This document shows positions 18,389 through 26,747 of a stretch of DNA of 64,000 bases, piece by piece. The stretch is from contig CABQGK010000009.1 in NCBI GenBank assembly GCA_902463725.1, positions 37,719-101,718 on the forward strand, in the 5' to 3' direction. Each line of letters starts with the position of its first letter. Within the stretch, counting starts at the first letter, position 1. Position numbers and translations under genes: made by a program. The notes below the pieces were generated by a model. The model saw only the letters and a list, made by a program, of their open reading frames with translations, had not been told where the DNA came from and did no database searches. Source of the stretch: an uncultured Sutterella sp. Its GTDB lineage: Bacteria > Pseudomonadota > Gammaproteobacteria > Burkholderiales > Burkholderiaceae_F.

Positions 18389-18844
18389 TCAGTCTGTATG
18401 CGCTGGTGCAGTGTCAAGCGTGCTCAGCTCCCAGCGTAGGACCATGCCGCAACTCATCAGTGCCGCGTTTAAGGTATCGATTTTCGTCGGGTGCGTGAGT
18501 TTGAGCATACGGCTAGCTTCTTGGGGCAGTACGTCGAGGCGGCGAGAGAGCTCAGCAACCGAGATATTTTCTTTACGCACATAGGCGGCCAAGAGTAGCT
18601 TGGCCACGGTAGTGGGTTTGAGCCAGAGTTTCTCTTCTCCAGGACAAACTTCGGACGGCAACGGCATCGGTGCGCCATTTTTCACGAGCGTATCGCAATA
18701 GTTGAGGAACTCATCGTTGAGCGTGCCGAGTAGTCGCGCAAGCGTAGGGGCTTTGGCAACGAAATCTGGAAAATCCCGAAAATGCGCGCAGAACTCGCCT
18801 TGAGCGTTCTGTTCAAGCCAGTAGGGATAGTGATCGATCAGCAT
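18389..18844 (-). CDS. HicB-like antitoxin-family protein, no HicA partner seen
   Basis: The 151-residue product begins with a HicB-type partial RNase H fold (HYPYWLEQNAQGEFCAHFRD) and ends with a helix-turn-helix-like region (ISVAELSRRLDVLPQEASRML). In type II hicAB modules HicB neutralises the HicA RNase and represses the operon. I find no short HicA-like ORF with a double-stranded RNA-binding fold on either side. This is therefore an orphan, perhaps a stand-alone regulator. The ATG at 18844 has GAGGTG upstream. The gene is convergent with the mscS-type gene and lies downstream of the SDR gene. Confidence 0.75.
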   Translation of the reverse strand: MLIDHYPYWLEQNAQGEFCAHFRDFPDFVAKAPTLARLLGTLNDEFLNYCDTLVKNGAPMPLPSEVCPGEEKLWLKPTTVAKLLLAAYVRKENISVAELSRRLDVLPQEASRMLKLTHPTKIDTLNAALMSCGMVLRWELSTLDTAPAHTD

Positions 18845-18938
18845 GAGCGGCACCTCTTTTGATGGGCTCCTCTCTTAAGTAAGTGGGCAGAAAGGAGCTG
18901 TTTGGCATTCTAATCGATGTGCTCGGGTGGCGAGGCCG

Positions 18939-19814
18939 CTATTGCATGCGCTTTAGGAGTTTTGCGCTCAGGCGCCTCACTGTGCGACGTGGTAGCCACT
19001 TAGAGAGCAAAGCGCTGATGCGGTTAAGACGCCCCTCGATGGCAATGGGGCGTCGCTCAAACATGGCTTCGAGCCCATAGACTGCAACGTCGGCTGCGTT
19101 GGCACTCGCTCGGTCGAAGGGGCTGTCGGCGAGCAGACCTGCGTTGAGACCAAAACGCGTCCGTGTGGGTCCAGGGCAGAAAGCAGTGACGCTCACGCGG
19201 CTCGTGGCAAGTTCTTCAGCGAGCGACTCAGAAAAGCTGAGCACATAAGCTTTTGTGGCGCCGTAAACGCCAAGGTAAGGACAGGCCTGAAAAGCTGCAG
19301 TACTGGCCACATTCATGATGTAGCCAGCGCGCTCGCTTGCAAGCATCCGCTGGGCGGCGCCCTGTGAAAGGAGCGTGAGTGCGGTCACATTGAGCGCAAT
19401 CATGTCGGCGAGTAGATCTGCAGACTTATCGATACTGCGACCAAACGCACCAAAGCCCGCGTTATTGATACATACCTCGGGGGTGCGTTTATAGCGGCTC
19501 AGCCACGAGAACAGCTCGTCAATGGCCTCACGCTGGGTAAGGTCAGCAACGAGCACCCAAGCTGGATTCGGTAGCGTTTGTTTGAGTGCTTCGAGTGCTG
19601 CACGGTTTCGCGCCACTAAGAGCACTTCATAGCCTCGTGCGCTTAAGCCCTTGGCCATTTCTAGCCCTAGCCCACTTGAGGCTCCCGTCACCACAGCAAA
19701 GGGGAGCGCCTGCTGCGCTCGATTTGTGTGTAGCGCATCGGCAGGTGAGCGCTCACCTTCGTGAGTTTCTTCGACTTCTGAGGTTGTGGTGTCTGGATTC
19801 ATGGCGGTGGTCAT
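18939..19814 (-). CDS. Short-chain dehydrogenase/reductase (SDR)
   Basis: A classical SDR of 291 residues with a Rossmann fold. The NAD(P)-binding motif TGASSGLG lies at residues 43-50, NNAG at about 117-120, and the catalytic Ser and Tyr-x-x-x-Lys in NVASTAAF and YGATKAY. The first 37 residues are an acidic, probably disordered extension before the fold. An ATG four codons in (MNPD) is an equally possible start; neither has a clear ribosome binding site. The substrate cannot be inferred. It could be co-transcribed with the HicB-like gene 94 bases downstream. Confidence 0.85.
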   Translation of the reverse strand: MTTAMNPDTTTSEVEETHEGERSPADALHTNRAQQALPFAVVTGASSGLGLEMAKGLSARGYEVLLVARNRAALEALKQTLPNPAWVLVADLTQREAIDELFSWLSRYKRTPEVCINNAGFGAFGRSIDKSADLLADMIALNVTALTLLSQGAAQRMLASERAGYIMNVASTAAFQACPYLGVYGATKAYVLSFSESLAEELATSRVSVTAFCPGPTRTRFGLNAGLLADSPFDRASANAADVAVYGLEAMFERRPIAIEGRLNRISALLSKWLPRRTVRRLSAKLLKRMQ

Positions 19815-19860
19815 GGTAAGTAGCGCTTAGAGCGCGCATTCTGTAATGAGTCAGACAGTG

Positions 19861-19900
19861 CCGCCCTCTCAAGCGAGACTCGCAGATAGAGAGAGGGCGG
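19861..19900 (-). terminator. Stem-loop after the patB-type gene
   Basis: CCGCCCTCTC (19861-19870) and GAGAGGGCGG (19891-19900) pair perfectly over 10 bp with a 20-base loop, just past the stop of the minus-strand aminotransferase gene. There is no T tract on the minus strand, so it may protect the mRNA end rather than terminate. Confidence 0.45.
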
Positions 19901-19916
19901 TCACGGTGGCCCAAAA

Positions 19917-21089
19917 TTAGTGTTGAGCGAGTTTAAAGGAGTCAATACCGCGCTTTAGACGCGCGAGCGCCTCTTCAAGTCGGCTAGGCTGTGTGGCGGT
20001 GTTAAACCGCAGAAAAGCTGCACCATTGCCGCGGAACACGGAACCAGCTGAGATGATTAACCCTTCATGCTTGCGGAGGTGTTTAACGAGCGCATCGGTG
20101 TTGGTGGTGATTGCCGAGCAGTCAATCCACACAAGGTAGGTGGCTGGCATGAGGTTCACTTTAAGTTCGGGTAGCGCTTGAGCACAGAATTGCACCACGC
20201 GCTGCTTATTTTTGAAAAGCACCTCGCGCAACTCCTCGAGCCACTTTTCGCCCCCCGTATAGGCGCCGATCGCAGGATCGACCGCGAGTGCACCAGGGTT
20301 GCCGATTTGATCGGCATGCAGGGCTCGTGCAAGGCGAGCGCGCCATTGCGCATTGGCAATGACAACGGCGGCCGATGAGAGTCCTGGAACGTTGAACGTT
20401 TTCGACGGCGAGAGGAACGTGATACTCATCTCGCGGCAATCATCGGAAACCGAGGCAAAGGGGATGTAGTGTGAACCTGGGTCAACGAGGTCGCAGTGAA
20501 TCTCATCGTTAAAGACCACAATGTTGTATTTGCGAGCGAGTTCGCCGATCCGAGCAAGTTGCTCACGCGTCCAAAGTTGCCCAGTGGGATTGTGGGGGTT
20601 GCAGAAAAGAAGAGCTTCCACACCAGGGGTGGCGAGCGTTTCTTCGAGACGCGTGAAGTTGAGGCTGTAGTGCCCGTCAACGTAGTCGAGTGGGCATTCG
20701 AGAACAAAGCGCCCATTTTCTTCAATGGCTTCAAAAAAGCACTGGTAGACAGGAGTAACGATGGCAACTTTGTCGCCAGGAGCCGTAAAGCGTCGCACCG
20801 CACTGTGCAGCGCTGGCATAATGCCTGTGGCAAAGAGCAGGTGTTCTCTAGGGAAGTCCCAGCCATAGCGGCGAGACCACCAGCTACGGTACGCATCGCG
20901 CCAGCTATCATCGACGCGGGTATAGCCGAATATTTTATGGTCGACGCGCTTTTTGAGTGCTTCGACAATACTGGGGGCTGTTTCAAAGTCCATGTCAGCC
21001 ACCCAGACTGGCAGTTCGTCTTCAGCAATCAGCCACTTGAGGGCGCGGGTACCAAAACGGTTGATTTCGGTTTCAAAATCGTGCTTCAT
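19917..21089 (-). CDS. PatB/MalY-type pyridoxal-phosphate C-S lyase (aminotransferase class I/II fold)
   Basis: A fold-type I PLP enzyme of 390 residues. The N terminus (FGTRALKWLIAEDELPVWVADMDFETAP) and the PLP-lysine motif SPSKTFNVPG are typical of PatB/MalY cystathionine beta-lyases, which release sulfide, pyruvate and ammonia from cystathionine or cysteine. CNPHNPTGQLW and FNDEIHCDL contact the cofactor. The ATG at 21089 (MKHDFETEINRFG) has a GAGG-type ribosome binding site; the frame extends 32 codons upstream without homology. Likely role: sulfur amino-acid metabolism. It stands alone, downstream of tRNA-Leu on the same strand. Confidence 0.87.
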   Translation of the reverse strand: MKHDFETEINRFGTRALKWLIAEDELPVWVADMDFETAPSIVEALKKRVDHKIFGYTRVDDSWRDAYRSWWSRRYGWDFPREHLLFATGIMPALHSAVRRFTAPGDKVAIVTPVYQCFFEAIEENGRFVLECPLDYVDGHYSLNFTRLEETLATPGVEALLFCNPHNPTGQLWTREQLARIGELARKYNIVVFNDEIHCDLVDPGSHYIPFASVSDDCREMSITFLSPSKTFNVPGLSSAAVVIANAQWRARLARALHADQIGNPGALAVDPAIGAYTGGEKWLEELREVLFKNKQRVVQFCAQALPELKVNLMPATYLVWIDCSAITTNTDALVKHLRKHEGLIISAGSVFRGNGAAFLRFNTATQPSRLEEALARLKRGIDSFKLAQH

Positions 21090-21280
21090 GGGAGAGCCTC
21101 TTAGCTCAAAGAAATTGCAAAATGCTCGAAGGATCTGCCGCGAGTCTTCTCGGGGGACGGCAGGAGGTATTCGTGCATACTGCAACTATTGTGCCACTTT
21201 TGGATAGCGCACTGGGTGCGGGAGGTGGTTGAAGCCCGGCGTTTCTCTAAGAGAGAATACCATTAGCGCGGGTGAAGGAA

Positions 21281-21320
21281 AACAAAAAAGCAGTTGAAAT
21301 ACCTAAGCATTTCAACTGCT
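21281..21320 (-). terminator. Intrinsic terminator of the tRNA-Leu(CAG) transcript
   Basis: AGCAGTTGAAAT (21289-21300) pairs perfectly over 12 bp with ATTTCAACTGCT (21309-21320). On the minus strand it runs into TTTTTTG, just downstream of the tRNA gene. Confidence 0.9.
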
Positions 21321-21352
21321 CTTTGCTCGTCTCTCGTAACACACTGTGTTGT

Positions 21353-21439
21353 TGGTGCCCAGGAAAGGACTCGAACCTTCACGCCCGTTAAGGCGTCAGC
21401 ACCTGAAGCTGATGCGTCTACCAATTTCGCCACCTGGGC
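21353..21439 (-). tRNA. tRNA-Leu, anticodon CAG
   Basis: On the minus strand a complete 87-base leucine tRNA reads from GCCCAGGTGGCGAAATTGG to CTGGGCACCA. It has the long variable arm of class II tRNAs, a 7-bp acceptor stem, the TTCGAGTCC T-arm and an encoded CCA end. The anticodon loop is TTCAGGT, giving CAG (reads CUG). A good promoter lies upstream and a terminator downstream, so it is a single-tRNA unit. Confidence 0.97.
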
Positions 21440-21454
21440 GAGAGACAGGAGGTA

Positions 21455-21483
21455 ATTATGCAGGGCAGGTGGGGGTTTGTCAA
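21455..21483 (-). promoter_or_regulatory. Sigma70-type promoter of tRNA-Leu(CAG)
   Basis: On the minus strand: -35 TTGACA (21478-21483), 17-base spacer, -10 CATAAT (21455-21460), placed just upstream of the tRNA 5' end at 21439. Confidence 0.75.
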
Positions 21484-21563
21484 GATACTAAATCCCTTTT
21501 TTATGGGATATTCCTTTTGTAAAAAGGGAGCCGTTGAGCGTGAGATCGGTAGAAGCTCAAAAA

Positions 21564-21592
21564 TTGACCGTAATAAATGGCTGTTGTACAAT
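21564..21592 (+). promoter_or_regulatory. Sigma70-type promoter of rnr
   Basis: -35 TTGACC (21564-21569), 17-base spacer, extended -10 TGTACAAT (TACAAT at 21587-21592), about 88 bases before the rnr start. Confidence 0.75.
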
Positions 21593-21679
21593 GGGAACAC
21601 ATTTGGCTGATGCCGCAAGGACAATTGGTGCGCATGGGCGGGACTTTTCGGTACAGCGGTGAAGAGGAATAGAGACAAG

Positions 21680-24043
21680 ATGACAAAAGTAGAGACCGTA
21701 GCCGAGAAGAAAAACTTGAAAGCGTGGATTGAAACCGCCAAGTCCACTCTGGCTCAAGCGGAGTGTGACTATTCGCCAGACCAGTTAAAAAACGAGCTTG
21801 CTAAGCAGTATGGTCTGGACAATGACACGTGGCTTTTGATCCGCGAGTCGCTTGAAAAGCTCCCGAATTTTGATGTGGCGACGCGACTTTACCTAGGTGC
21901 GCTCAGCAAAGACGTTATAGCAGTCGTGCGTGGTGCACGTCATGTAGACCAGTACACTTTCATGGTTGAGGCGGGAGAGAATGCGCAGAGTGCTCAGCAG
22001 GCTGAAGAACTCGAAGTGAAGCTTGCCAACAGCCTGAGCATGCCTAAAGGACTTATCCCGGGTGACAAAATTCTAGTGCGGCGTCAGCGTAAAAAATGGC
22101 GGATCGTGTCCCGGGTTTCACGCGCGCAGAAGCAATTGATGGTGAAATTGGTCACGGAGTTGCCCGCTCGCCAGAAAACGATTGAGGGCAATATCCTCGT
22201 TGCTCCCATTAATCCTTTCTTCCCTCAGGTCTTTGTGATGCATCTGAATGAGCCGCTTGAGCGTCGGTTGCTGACAGGGAAGGTGTTTGAAGTGGCACTC
22301 GATGAGCAAGCGCCTCAGGATGTGTGGACAGAGCCCACTTGCACGTATGTGCGTACGATCGGTGAGCGCAATGACCCTTTGGGCGAGATGGCCATCGCGC
22401 AAGCAGAGTTTGGTATTCCTGTGAATTTTTCTGACCAAACACTGCAGGAGGTTGCACGTCTGCCCCTAAAGGTAGATGCACGTAGCAGAAAAGGACGCGT
22501 TGATCTTCGGGATATCCCGTTTGTGACGATTGATGGGGAGGATGCACGCGACTTTGATGATGCGGTCTATGCCCAAGTACTCGATGACGGGGGTTGGCGT
22601 TTGCTCGTGGCTATTGCCGATGTGAGTCACTATGTGAAACCAGGCAGCGCCCTCGACTGTGATGCGCAGACTCGTGGCACCAGCGTTTATTTCCCTGCGA
22701 GTGTTGTACCGATGCTACCCGAGGAACTCTCTAATGGGCTCTGCTCGCTCAACCCTGATGTGGATCGGTTGACCCTAGTCTGTGATGCGGTTCTTGATGC
22801 CGCTGGTACGGTCAAGGCCTATCAGTTCTATCCTGCAGTGATTCATTCCCACGCACGGCTCACCTATACGACGGTTGCCAGTGCACTAGAAGGCAATACG
22901 GCTGCCCAAGAAGCCTTAGGGGAGCGTCTCCCAGAGATTCGTACTCTCTATGCGCTCTCTCAGGCTCGAGGCCTGCAACGCAAGGATCGCTTTGCGCTTG
23001 ACTTTAGTACCACGGAAAGTAAGGCGATTTTTGATGAGCAAGGCTTCATTAGCGGTTTTGAGATGCGGCGTATCAATGACGCGAATCGTCTCATTGAGGA
23101 GTGCATGCTCATTGCCAATGTATGTGCGGCAGAATTTGTGCTCATGCACCATGAACACACGCTCTTTCGCGTGCACGATAAGCCTGTCGCTTCACGCCTT
23201 ACGGCACTCAATGCTGTGTTGCGAAATTTCAGTTTACCCAAAGTCACGACAGATCCCAAAACGTTTGCCAAGGTCATTGAACGCTGTAGCGGGCAGGAAT
23301 TTTTGCAGACGCAAATTCTGCGGTGCATGGCACGCGCCTGCTATACACCAGAAAACATTGGGCACTATGGGCTGCAGTTTGAGGCGTATGCGCACTTTAC
23401 TTCGCCCATTCGACGCTATCCAGATTTACTTTTGCACCGCACGATTAAAGGCATTCTGAGTGCCAAGCACTATTGCCCCAAGATTGTTACGGAGCAGGCG
23501 CCCCTCATTGAAGAGGCTTACAAGTTGCGACTTAAGCCCGAGGAACGCCTGCACAACAAGAATGCAAAGCGCAACAAAGCGCTCAGCAAATCCGAGCAGT
23601 CTGAGTTAGCCGTTTGGACACAACTGGGCTATATCTGCTCTGGGACTGAACGACGCGCGGACGATGCAACCCGCAGTGTCATGAATTATCTGAAGTGTCA
23701 GTACTTTTTGGATCAGATTACCATTGGTGGTAATCTGTCTTACCCTGCAGTTGTCGTGGGCGTCATTCCCGCAGGTCTTTTTGTGCAGCTCTCTGACGGC
23801 ATTGAAGGCTTTGTACACGTGTCCTGCTTGGGCTGGGACTATTATGAGTACGATGAGCAAGCTATGTCCTTGGTTGGTGAAACCGAGGGCGTCAAATACA
23901 AAATCGGCGCTCGCGTGATTGTCAGCGGACCTCTCGTCGATATGGATGAGCGCCGAATTTCGTTTTCGGAGTGCTCGCTCGAAGAGTTTGGAGAGCTTGG
24001 GCAGACGCGCCGCACAAGAGGGCGTCGCTACCGTTATTGGTGA
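21680..24043 (+). CDS. rnr: Ribonuclease R
   Basis: RNase R is a processive 3'-5' exoribonuclease that degrades structured RNA and acts in rRNA quality control and trans-translation. The 787-residue product has cold-shock-type OB domains in the first third. The RNB catalytic domain starts with VTIDGEDARDFDDAVY, whose aspartates bind the metal, and contains YAHFTSPIRRYPDLLLHR. A C-terminal S1 domain (VVVGVIPAGLFVQLSDGIEG) and a short basic tail RRTRGRRYRYW follow. The ATG at 21680 has GAGGAA 10 bases upstream; a GTG at 21659 is less likely. rlmB follows, the usual arrangement. Confidence 0.96.
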   Translation: MTKVETVAEKKNLKAWIETAKSTLAQAECDYSPDQLKNELAKQYGLDNDTWLLIRESLEKLPNFDVATRLYLGALSKDVIAVVRGARHVDQYTFMVEAGENAQSAQQAEELEVKLANSLSMPKGLIPGDKILVRRQRKKWRIVSRVSRAQKQLMVKLVTELPARQKTIEGNILVAPINPFFPQVFVMHLNEPLERRLLTGKVFEVALDEQAPQDVWTEPTCTYVRTIGERNDPLGEMAIAQAEFGIPVNFSDQTLQEVARLPLKVDARSRKGRVDLRDIPFVTIDGEDARDFDDAVYAQVLDDGGWRLLVAIADVSHYVKPGSALDCDAQTRGTSVYFPASVVPMLPEELSNGLCSLNPDVDRLTLVCDAVLDAAGTVKAYQFYPAVIHSHARLTYTTVASALEGNTAAQEALGERLPEIRTLYALSQARGLQRKDRFALDFSTTESKAIFDEQGFISGFEMRRINDANRLIEECMLIANVCAAEFVLMHHEHTLFRVHDKPVASRLTALNAVLRNFSLPKVTTDPKTFAKVIERCSGQEFLQTQILRCMARACYTPENIGHYGLQFEAYAHFTSPIRRYPDLLLHRTIKGILSAKHYCPKIVTEQAPLIEEAYKLRLKPEERLHNKNAKRNKALSKSEQSELAVWTQLGYICSGTERRADDATRSVMNYLKCQYFLDQITIGGNLSYPAVVVGVIPAGLFVQLSDGIEGFVHVSCLGWDYYEYDEQAMSLVGETEGVKYKIGARVIVSGPLVDMDERRISFSECSLEEFGELGQTRRTRGRRYRYW

Positions 24044-24229
24044 TGCTAGCGCTGCTTTAGGAAAAAGAAGCCGATTTGATGAAGGCCAAGGCGAATACCT
24101 GTACAATGCCCGTCACCTATGATGTGGCTAGTTGAACTGGCCAAAGACGCGGTGTCTCGCCAGCAAAAATGAGCGACTCGCCCACCCTGCATGCGCACAG
24201 GTTAAACACTGCGCCAGAGGAACATTAAC

Positions 24230-24985
24230 GTGAAAAGTATGATTGTCGCGGGCTTCCATGCAGTGGGAGCCCGCCTCAAATTGAGCCCTGAAACCATTGA
24301 GCGTGTCTATATAGATCCGAGCCGCCGAGACAAGCGTATGCGTGAGATGCGCGAGCGGCTCATCGCCGCGGGCATTAAGGTCATGAACGCCGATGCTAAT
24401 CGCTTGGATGGTATGGCCCCCGATATTCCCCACCAAGGGATCGTTGCGGTCGCGGACGAGATTCAGGCACAGCTTACCTTCGATGAACTACTTGATGCGA
24501 TCAGCCCCAAGACGCTGCTACTGATCTTGGACGGGGTAACCGATCCGCGCAACTTTGGCGCCTGCTTGCGTGTGGCAGATGCCGCAGGTGTGCAGGCCGT
24601 TATTTGTCCCAAAGATCGTAGTGCACATATGAGCCCTGCGGCGCTGAAAGCTGCTGCTGGCGCAGCCGAGAGCGTGCCCGTTGTGACGGTCACCAATCTC
24701 GCTGCTTCGATTGTGGAGCTACGTGAAGCGGGCGTGACCGTGGTGGGCACCGCAGGTGAGGCGACGCACAATATTTATGAGTTTGACCAGACAGGGGCTT
24801 TTGCTTGGGTGCTTGGCGCCGAGGGCGACGGTCTGCGTCAACTTACGCGCAAGCGCTGTGATGACCTTGCTGCGATTCCGATGGCGGGCGCTGTGGAAAG
24901 TCTGAATGTCTCCGTGGCCTCTGGGATTTGTCTCTTTGAGACGGCTCGTCAGCGCTATATGGCCGAAGGTGGTCGCGGTCACTAA
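24230..24985 (+). CDS. rlmB: 23S rRNA 2'-O-methyltransferase RlmB (Gm2251)
   Basis: SPOUT/TrmH-family enzyme that methylates the ribose of G2251 in the peptidyl-transferase P loop. The 251-residue product has the L30e-like N-terminal substrate-binding domain (FHAVGARLKLSPETIERVYID) and the knotted SPOUT domain with LDGVTDPRNFGACLRVADA, LGAEGDGLRQLTR and SLNVSVASGICLFE. The start is GTG, because AGAGGA lies 8 bases upstream; an ATG three codons later is less well placed. It follows rnr, as in many proteobacteria. Confidence 0.95.
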   Translation: MKSMIVAGFHAVGARLKLSPETIERVYIDPSRRDKRMREMRERLIAAGIKVMNADANRLDGMAPDIPHQGIVAVADEIQAQLTFDELLDAISPKTLLLILDGVTDPRNFGACLRVADAAGVQAVICPKDRSAHMSPAALKAAAGAAESVPVVTVTNLAASIVELREAGVTVVGTAGEATHNIYEFDQTGAFAWVLGAEGDGLRQLTRKRCDDLAAIPMAGAVESLNVSVASGICLFETARQRYMAEGGRGH

Positions 24986-25000
24986 AAAATTCTGGCTTTT

Positions 25001-25031
25001 TTTACACAAAGCCGCCAAGGCTGTGTAAAAT
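25001..25031 (+). promoter_or_regulatory. Possible promoter of the rpsF-priB-rpsR-rplI operon
   Basis: TTTACA (25001-25006) and TAAAAT (25026-25031) lie 19 bases apart, longer than ideal. The same stretch forms an inverted repeat, TTTACACA/TGTGTAAA (25001-25008 and 25022-25029), which could be an operator. It is about 70 bases before rpsF. Confidence 0.4.
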
Positions 25032-25097
25032 CTAGCTCTTTCTGTCCTTGCTGCACCAGATTAGACGCCTGGGCAGTTTTTTCCGCAAGGAGGCTAA

Positions 25098-25508
25098 ATG
25101 CGTCACTACGAAATTTGCATTATCGTGCACCCCGATCAGAGCGAACAGGTTCCCGCGATGATCGATCGCTACAAAGCTCTCGTCGCCGAACAGGGTGGTA
25201 AGGTCCACCGTATCGAAGACTGGGGCCGCCGTCAGCTCGCCTATCCCATCGAAAAGCTCGTCAAGGCTCACTATGTTCTGATGAACATCGAATGCAGCTT
25301 CGAAACGCTCGCCGAAATTGAAAACGGCTTCCGCTTTAACGATGCTGTGCTCCGTCATTTGACGGTTAAGACGAATAAGGCCGAAACGGAACCCTCCCCG
25401 ATGATGAAGTTCGTCGAGAAGGAAGAGGCCAAGAAGTCTGCCGTCGCCGATGAAGACGTCGCCGCTGAAGACGAAGAAGTCGAAAGCGCCGAAGTCGAAC
25501 AGGCCTAA
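25098..25508 (+). CDS. rpsF: 30S ribosomal protein S6
   Basis: S6 binds the platform of the 30S subunit as a heterodimer with S18. The 136-residue product starts MRHYEICIIVHPDQSEQV and carries EDWGRRQLAYPIEKL, both diagnostic. The C-terminal 35 residues are Glu/Ala-rich (EDVAAEDEEVESAEVEQA), longer than the E. coli core. A strong ribosome binding site, AAGGAGG, precedes the ATG. First gene of the rpsF-priB-rpsR-rplI operon. Confidence 0.98.
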   Translation: MRHYEICIIVHPDQSEQVPAMIDRYKALVAEQGGKVHRIEDWGRRQLAYPIEKLVKAHYVLMNIECSFETLAEIENGFRFNDAVLRHLTVKTNKAETEPSPMMKFVEKEEAKKSAVADEDVAAEDEEVESAEVEQA

Positions 25509-25552
25509 TTTCTTTGACGGACGTTTGCCACAGTCAGGTTGCCAAGATTAGC

Positions 25553-25837
25553 GTGAATTCCGTCCAACTTGAGGGGCGACTCGTGCAGAAGCAGGAAGTT
25601 CGCTATACCCCAGCAGGTATTGAAGTATTCGAAGGAGTGCTTGGTTATACCGGTGAAGAGATGGAGGCGGGACAGTTGCGAAAACTCAACATTGAGGTGC
25701 CACTCGTTGCTTTTGGCGAGATCGCACACAAGCTCAATCGAGAGTCCTTGGGGCGAATGCTCAAGATCGCAGGCTTTTTGGCGCCGAGATATCAACGGGG
25801 CAAACACCTGATCGTACACATTACAGAATATATTTAA
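25553..25837 (+). CDS. priB: Primosomal replication protein N (PriB)
   Basis: PriB is a single-strand DNA-binding OB-fold dimer of the replication-restart primosome. The 94-residue product, starting at the GTG 25553 (MNSVQLEGRLV), places RYTPAGI at residue 17, as in other PriB proteins. A TTG at 25514, only 5 bases after the rpsF stop, would add 13 residues; neither start has a clear ribosome binding site. The OB-fold core includes KLNIEVPLVAFGEIA and RMLKIAGFLAPR. Its place between rpsF and rpsR is diagnostic. Confidence 0.9.
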   Translation: MNSVQLEGRLVQKQEVRYTPAGIEVFEGVLGYTGEEMEAGQLRKLNIEVPLVAFGEIAHKLNRESLGRMLKIAGFLAPRYQRGKHLIVHITEYI

Positions 25838-25847
25838 GGAGCTCACC

Positions 25848-26117
25848 ATGGCTTTTGGTGCTAAGGGCAAAGGCATGCGCCGCCGTTCCCAGCAAAATTC
25901 GCTTTTCAAGCGTAAGAAGTTCTGCCGCTTCACGGTGGAAGGTGTCGAACAGATCGACTACAAGGATATTGAAACCCTGCGCGACTTCATTCAGGAAAAC
26001 GGCAAGATCATGCCGGCTCGCCTGACGGGTACGAAGGCTCACTATCAGCGTCAGCTCGACACCGCTATCAAGCGCGCTCGCTTCCTCGCTCTCCTTCCGT
26101 ATACGGACAACCAGTAA
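25848..26117 (+). CDS. rpsR: 30S ribosomal protein S18
   Basis: S18 pairs with S6 on the 30S platform. The 89-residue product has the expected KFCRFTVEGVEQIDYKD start region, LRDFIQENGKIMPARLTGTK and the RAIKRARFLALLPY-like end (IKRARFLALLPYTDNQ). The N terminus has a short basic extension (GKGMRRRSQQNSLFKRKK). The ribosome binding site is AAGGAG, and the gene starts 11 bases after priB. Confidence 0.98.
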   Translation: MAFGAKGKGMRRRSQQNSLFKRKKFCRFTVEGVEQIDYKDIETLRDFIQENGKIMPARLTGTKAHYQRQLDTAIKRARFLALLPYTDNQ

Positions 26118-26135
26118 TCGCCAGGAGTTGATCAA

Positions 26136-26588
26136 ATGCAAGTTATTCTGCTCGAAAAAATCGTTCACCTCGGCGATCTCGGTGACGTCGTGAAGGTTAA
26201 GGACGGCTATGCCCGTAACTTCCTGATCCCTCAGGGTCACGCTAAGCGCGCCACGCAGGCTGCTATCGCCGAATTCGAAACCCGTCGCGCCGAGCTCGAA
26301 AAGGCTCAGGCTGAACGTGTTGCTGCCGCTCAGGCCATCGCTGATGTCCTCAACGGCGCTGAAATCGAAATCGCCAGCAAGGCTGGTGTTGACGGCCGTC
26401 TCTTCGGTTCCGTCACCAACCATGACATCGCCGAAGCGATCGATGCTAAGTACAATCTTCAGATCAAGAAGAGCCAGGTTCGTACGCCGCTCGGCGCTAT
26501 CAAGGCAGTTGGCGATTACGTCATCACCATCGGTTTGATGACGGACATCACCGCTGACGTGACGGTCAAGGTTGTTGCTGAAGCCTAA
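26136..26588 (+). CDS. rplI: 50S ribosomal protein L9
   Basis: L9 binds 23S rRNA near the L1 stalk. The 150-residue protein begins with the classic MQVILLEKIVHLGDLGDVV and GYARNFLIPQGHAKRAT, followed by the long central helix and the C-terminal domain (GRLFGSVTNHDIAEAI). Ribosome binding site AGGAG. Last gene of the operon, followed by a terminator. Confidence 0.98.
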   Translation: MQVILLEKIVHLGDLGDVVKVKDGYARNFLIPQGHAKRATQAAIAEFETRRAELEKAQAERVAAAQAIADVLNGAEIEIASKAGVDGRLFGSVTNHDIAEAIDAKYNLQIKKSQVRTPLGAIKAVGDYVITIGLMTDITADVTVKVVAEA

Positions 26589-26624
26589 TTGCTTGCGGCA
26601 AGCCTGATCTAGGTACGATATGAG

Positions 26625-26659
26625 GAGCCGTTTCCCATCACGGGGGGCGGCTCTTTTTT
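26625..26659 (+). terminator. Intrinsic terminator after rplI
   Basis: GAGCCG (26625-26630) pairs with CGGCTC (26648-26653), with a further CCC/GGG pairing inside, and is followed by TTTTTT. Confidence 0.85.
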
Positions 26660-26661
26660 CT

Positions 26662-26690
26662 TTGACACAAAACTCTTTTTCCCTCATGAT
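26662..26690 (+). promoter_or_regulatory. Sigma70-type promoter of dnaB
   Basis: -35 TTGACA (26662-26667), 17-base spacer, -10-like CATGAT (26685-26690). It directly follows the rplI terminator, about 58 bases before dnaB. Confidence 0.6.
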
Positions 26691-26747
26691 GGGAATCCTG
26701 TAGCATTATTCGAGTATCTTTGAGCTGAGAGGAGGCGTTAGGCTGAC

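Noticed and set aside
18854..18938. HicA toxin gene beside the HicB-like gene
   Set aside because: The spacers on both sides lack a 55-65-codon ORF with a start and the HicA His motif.
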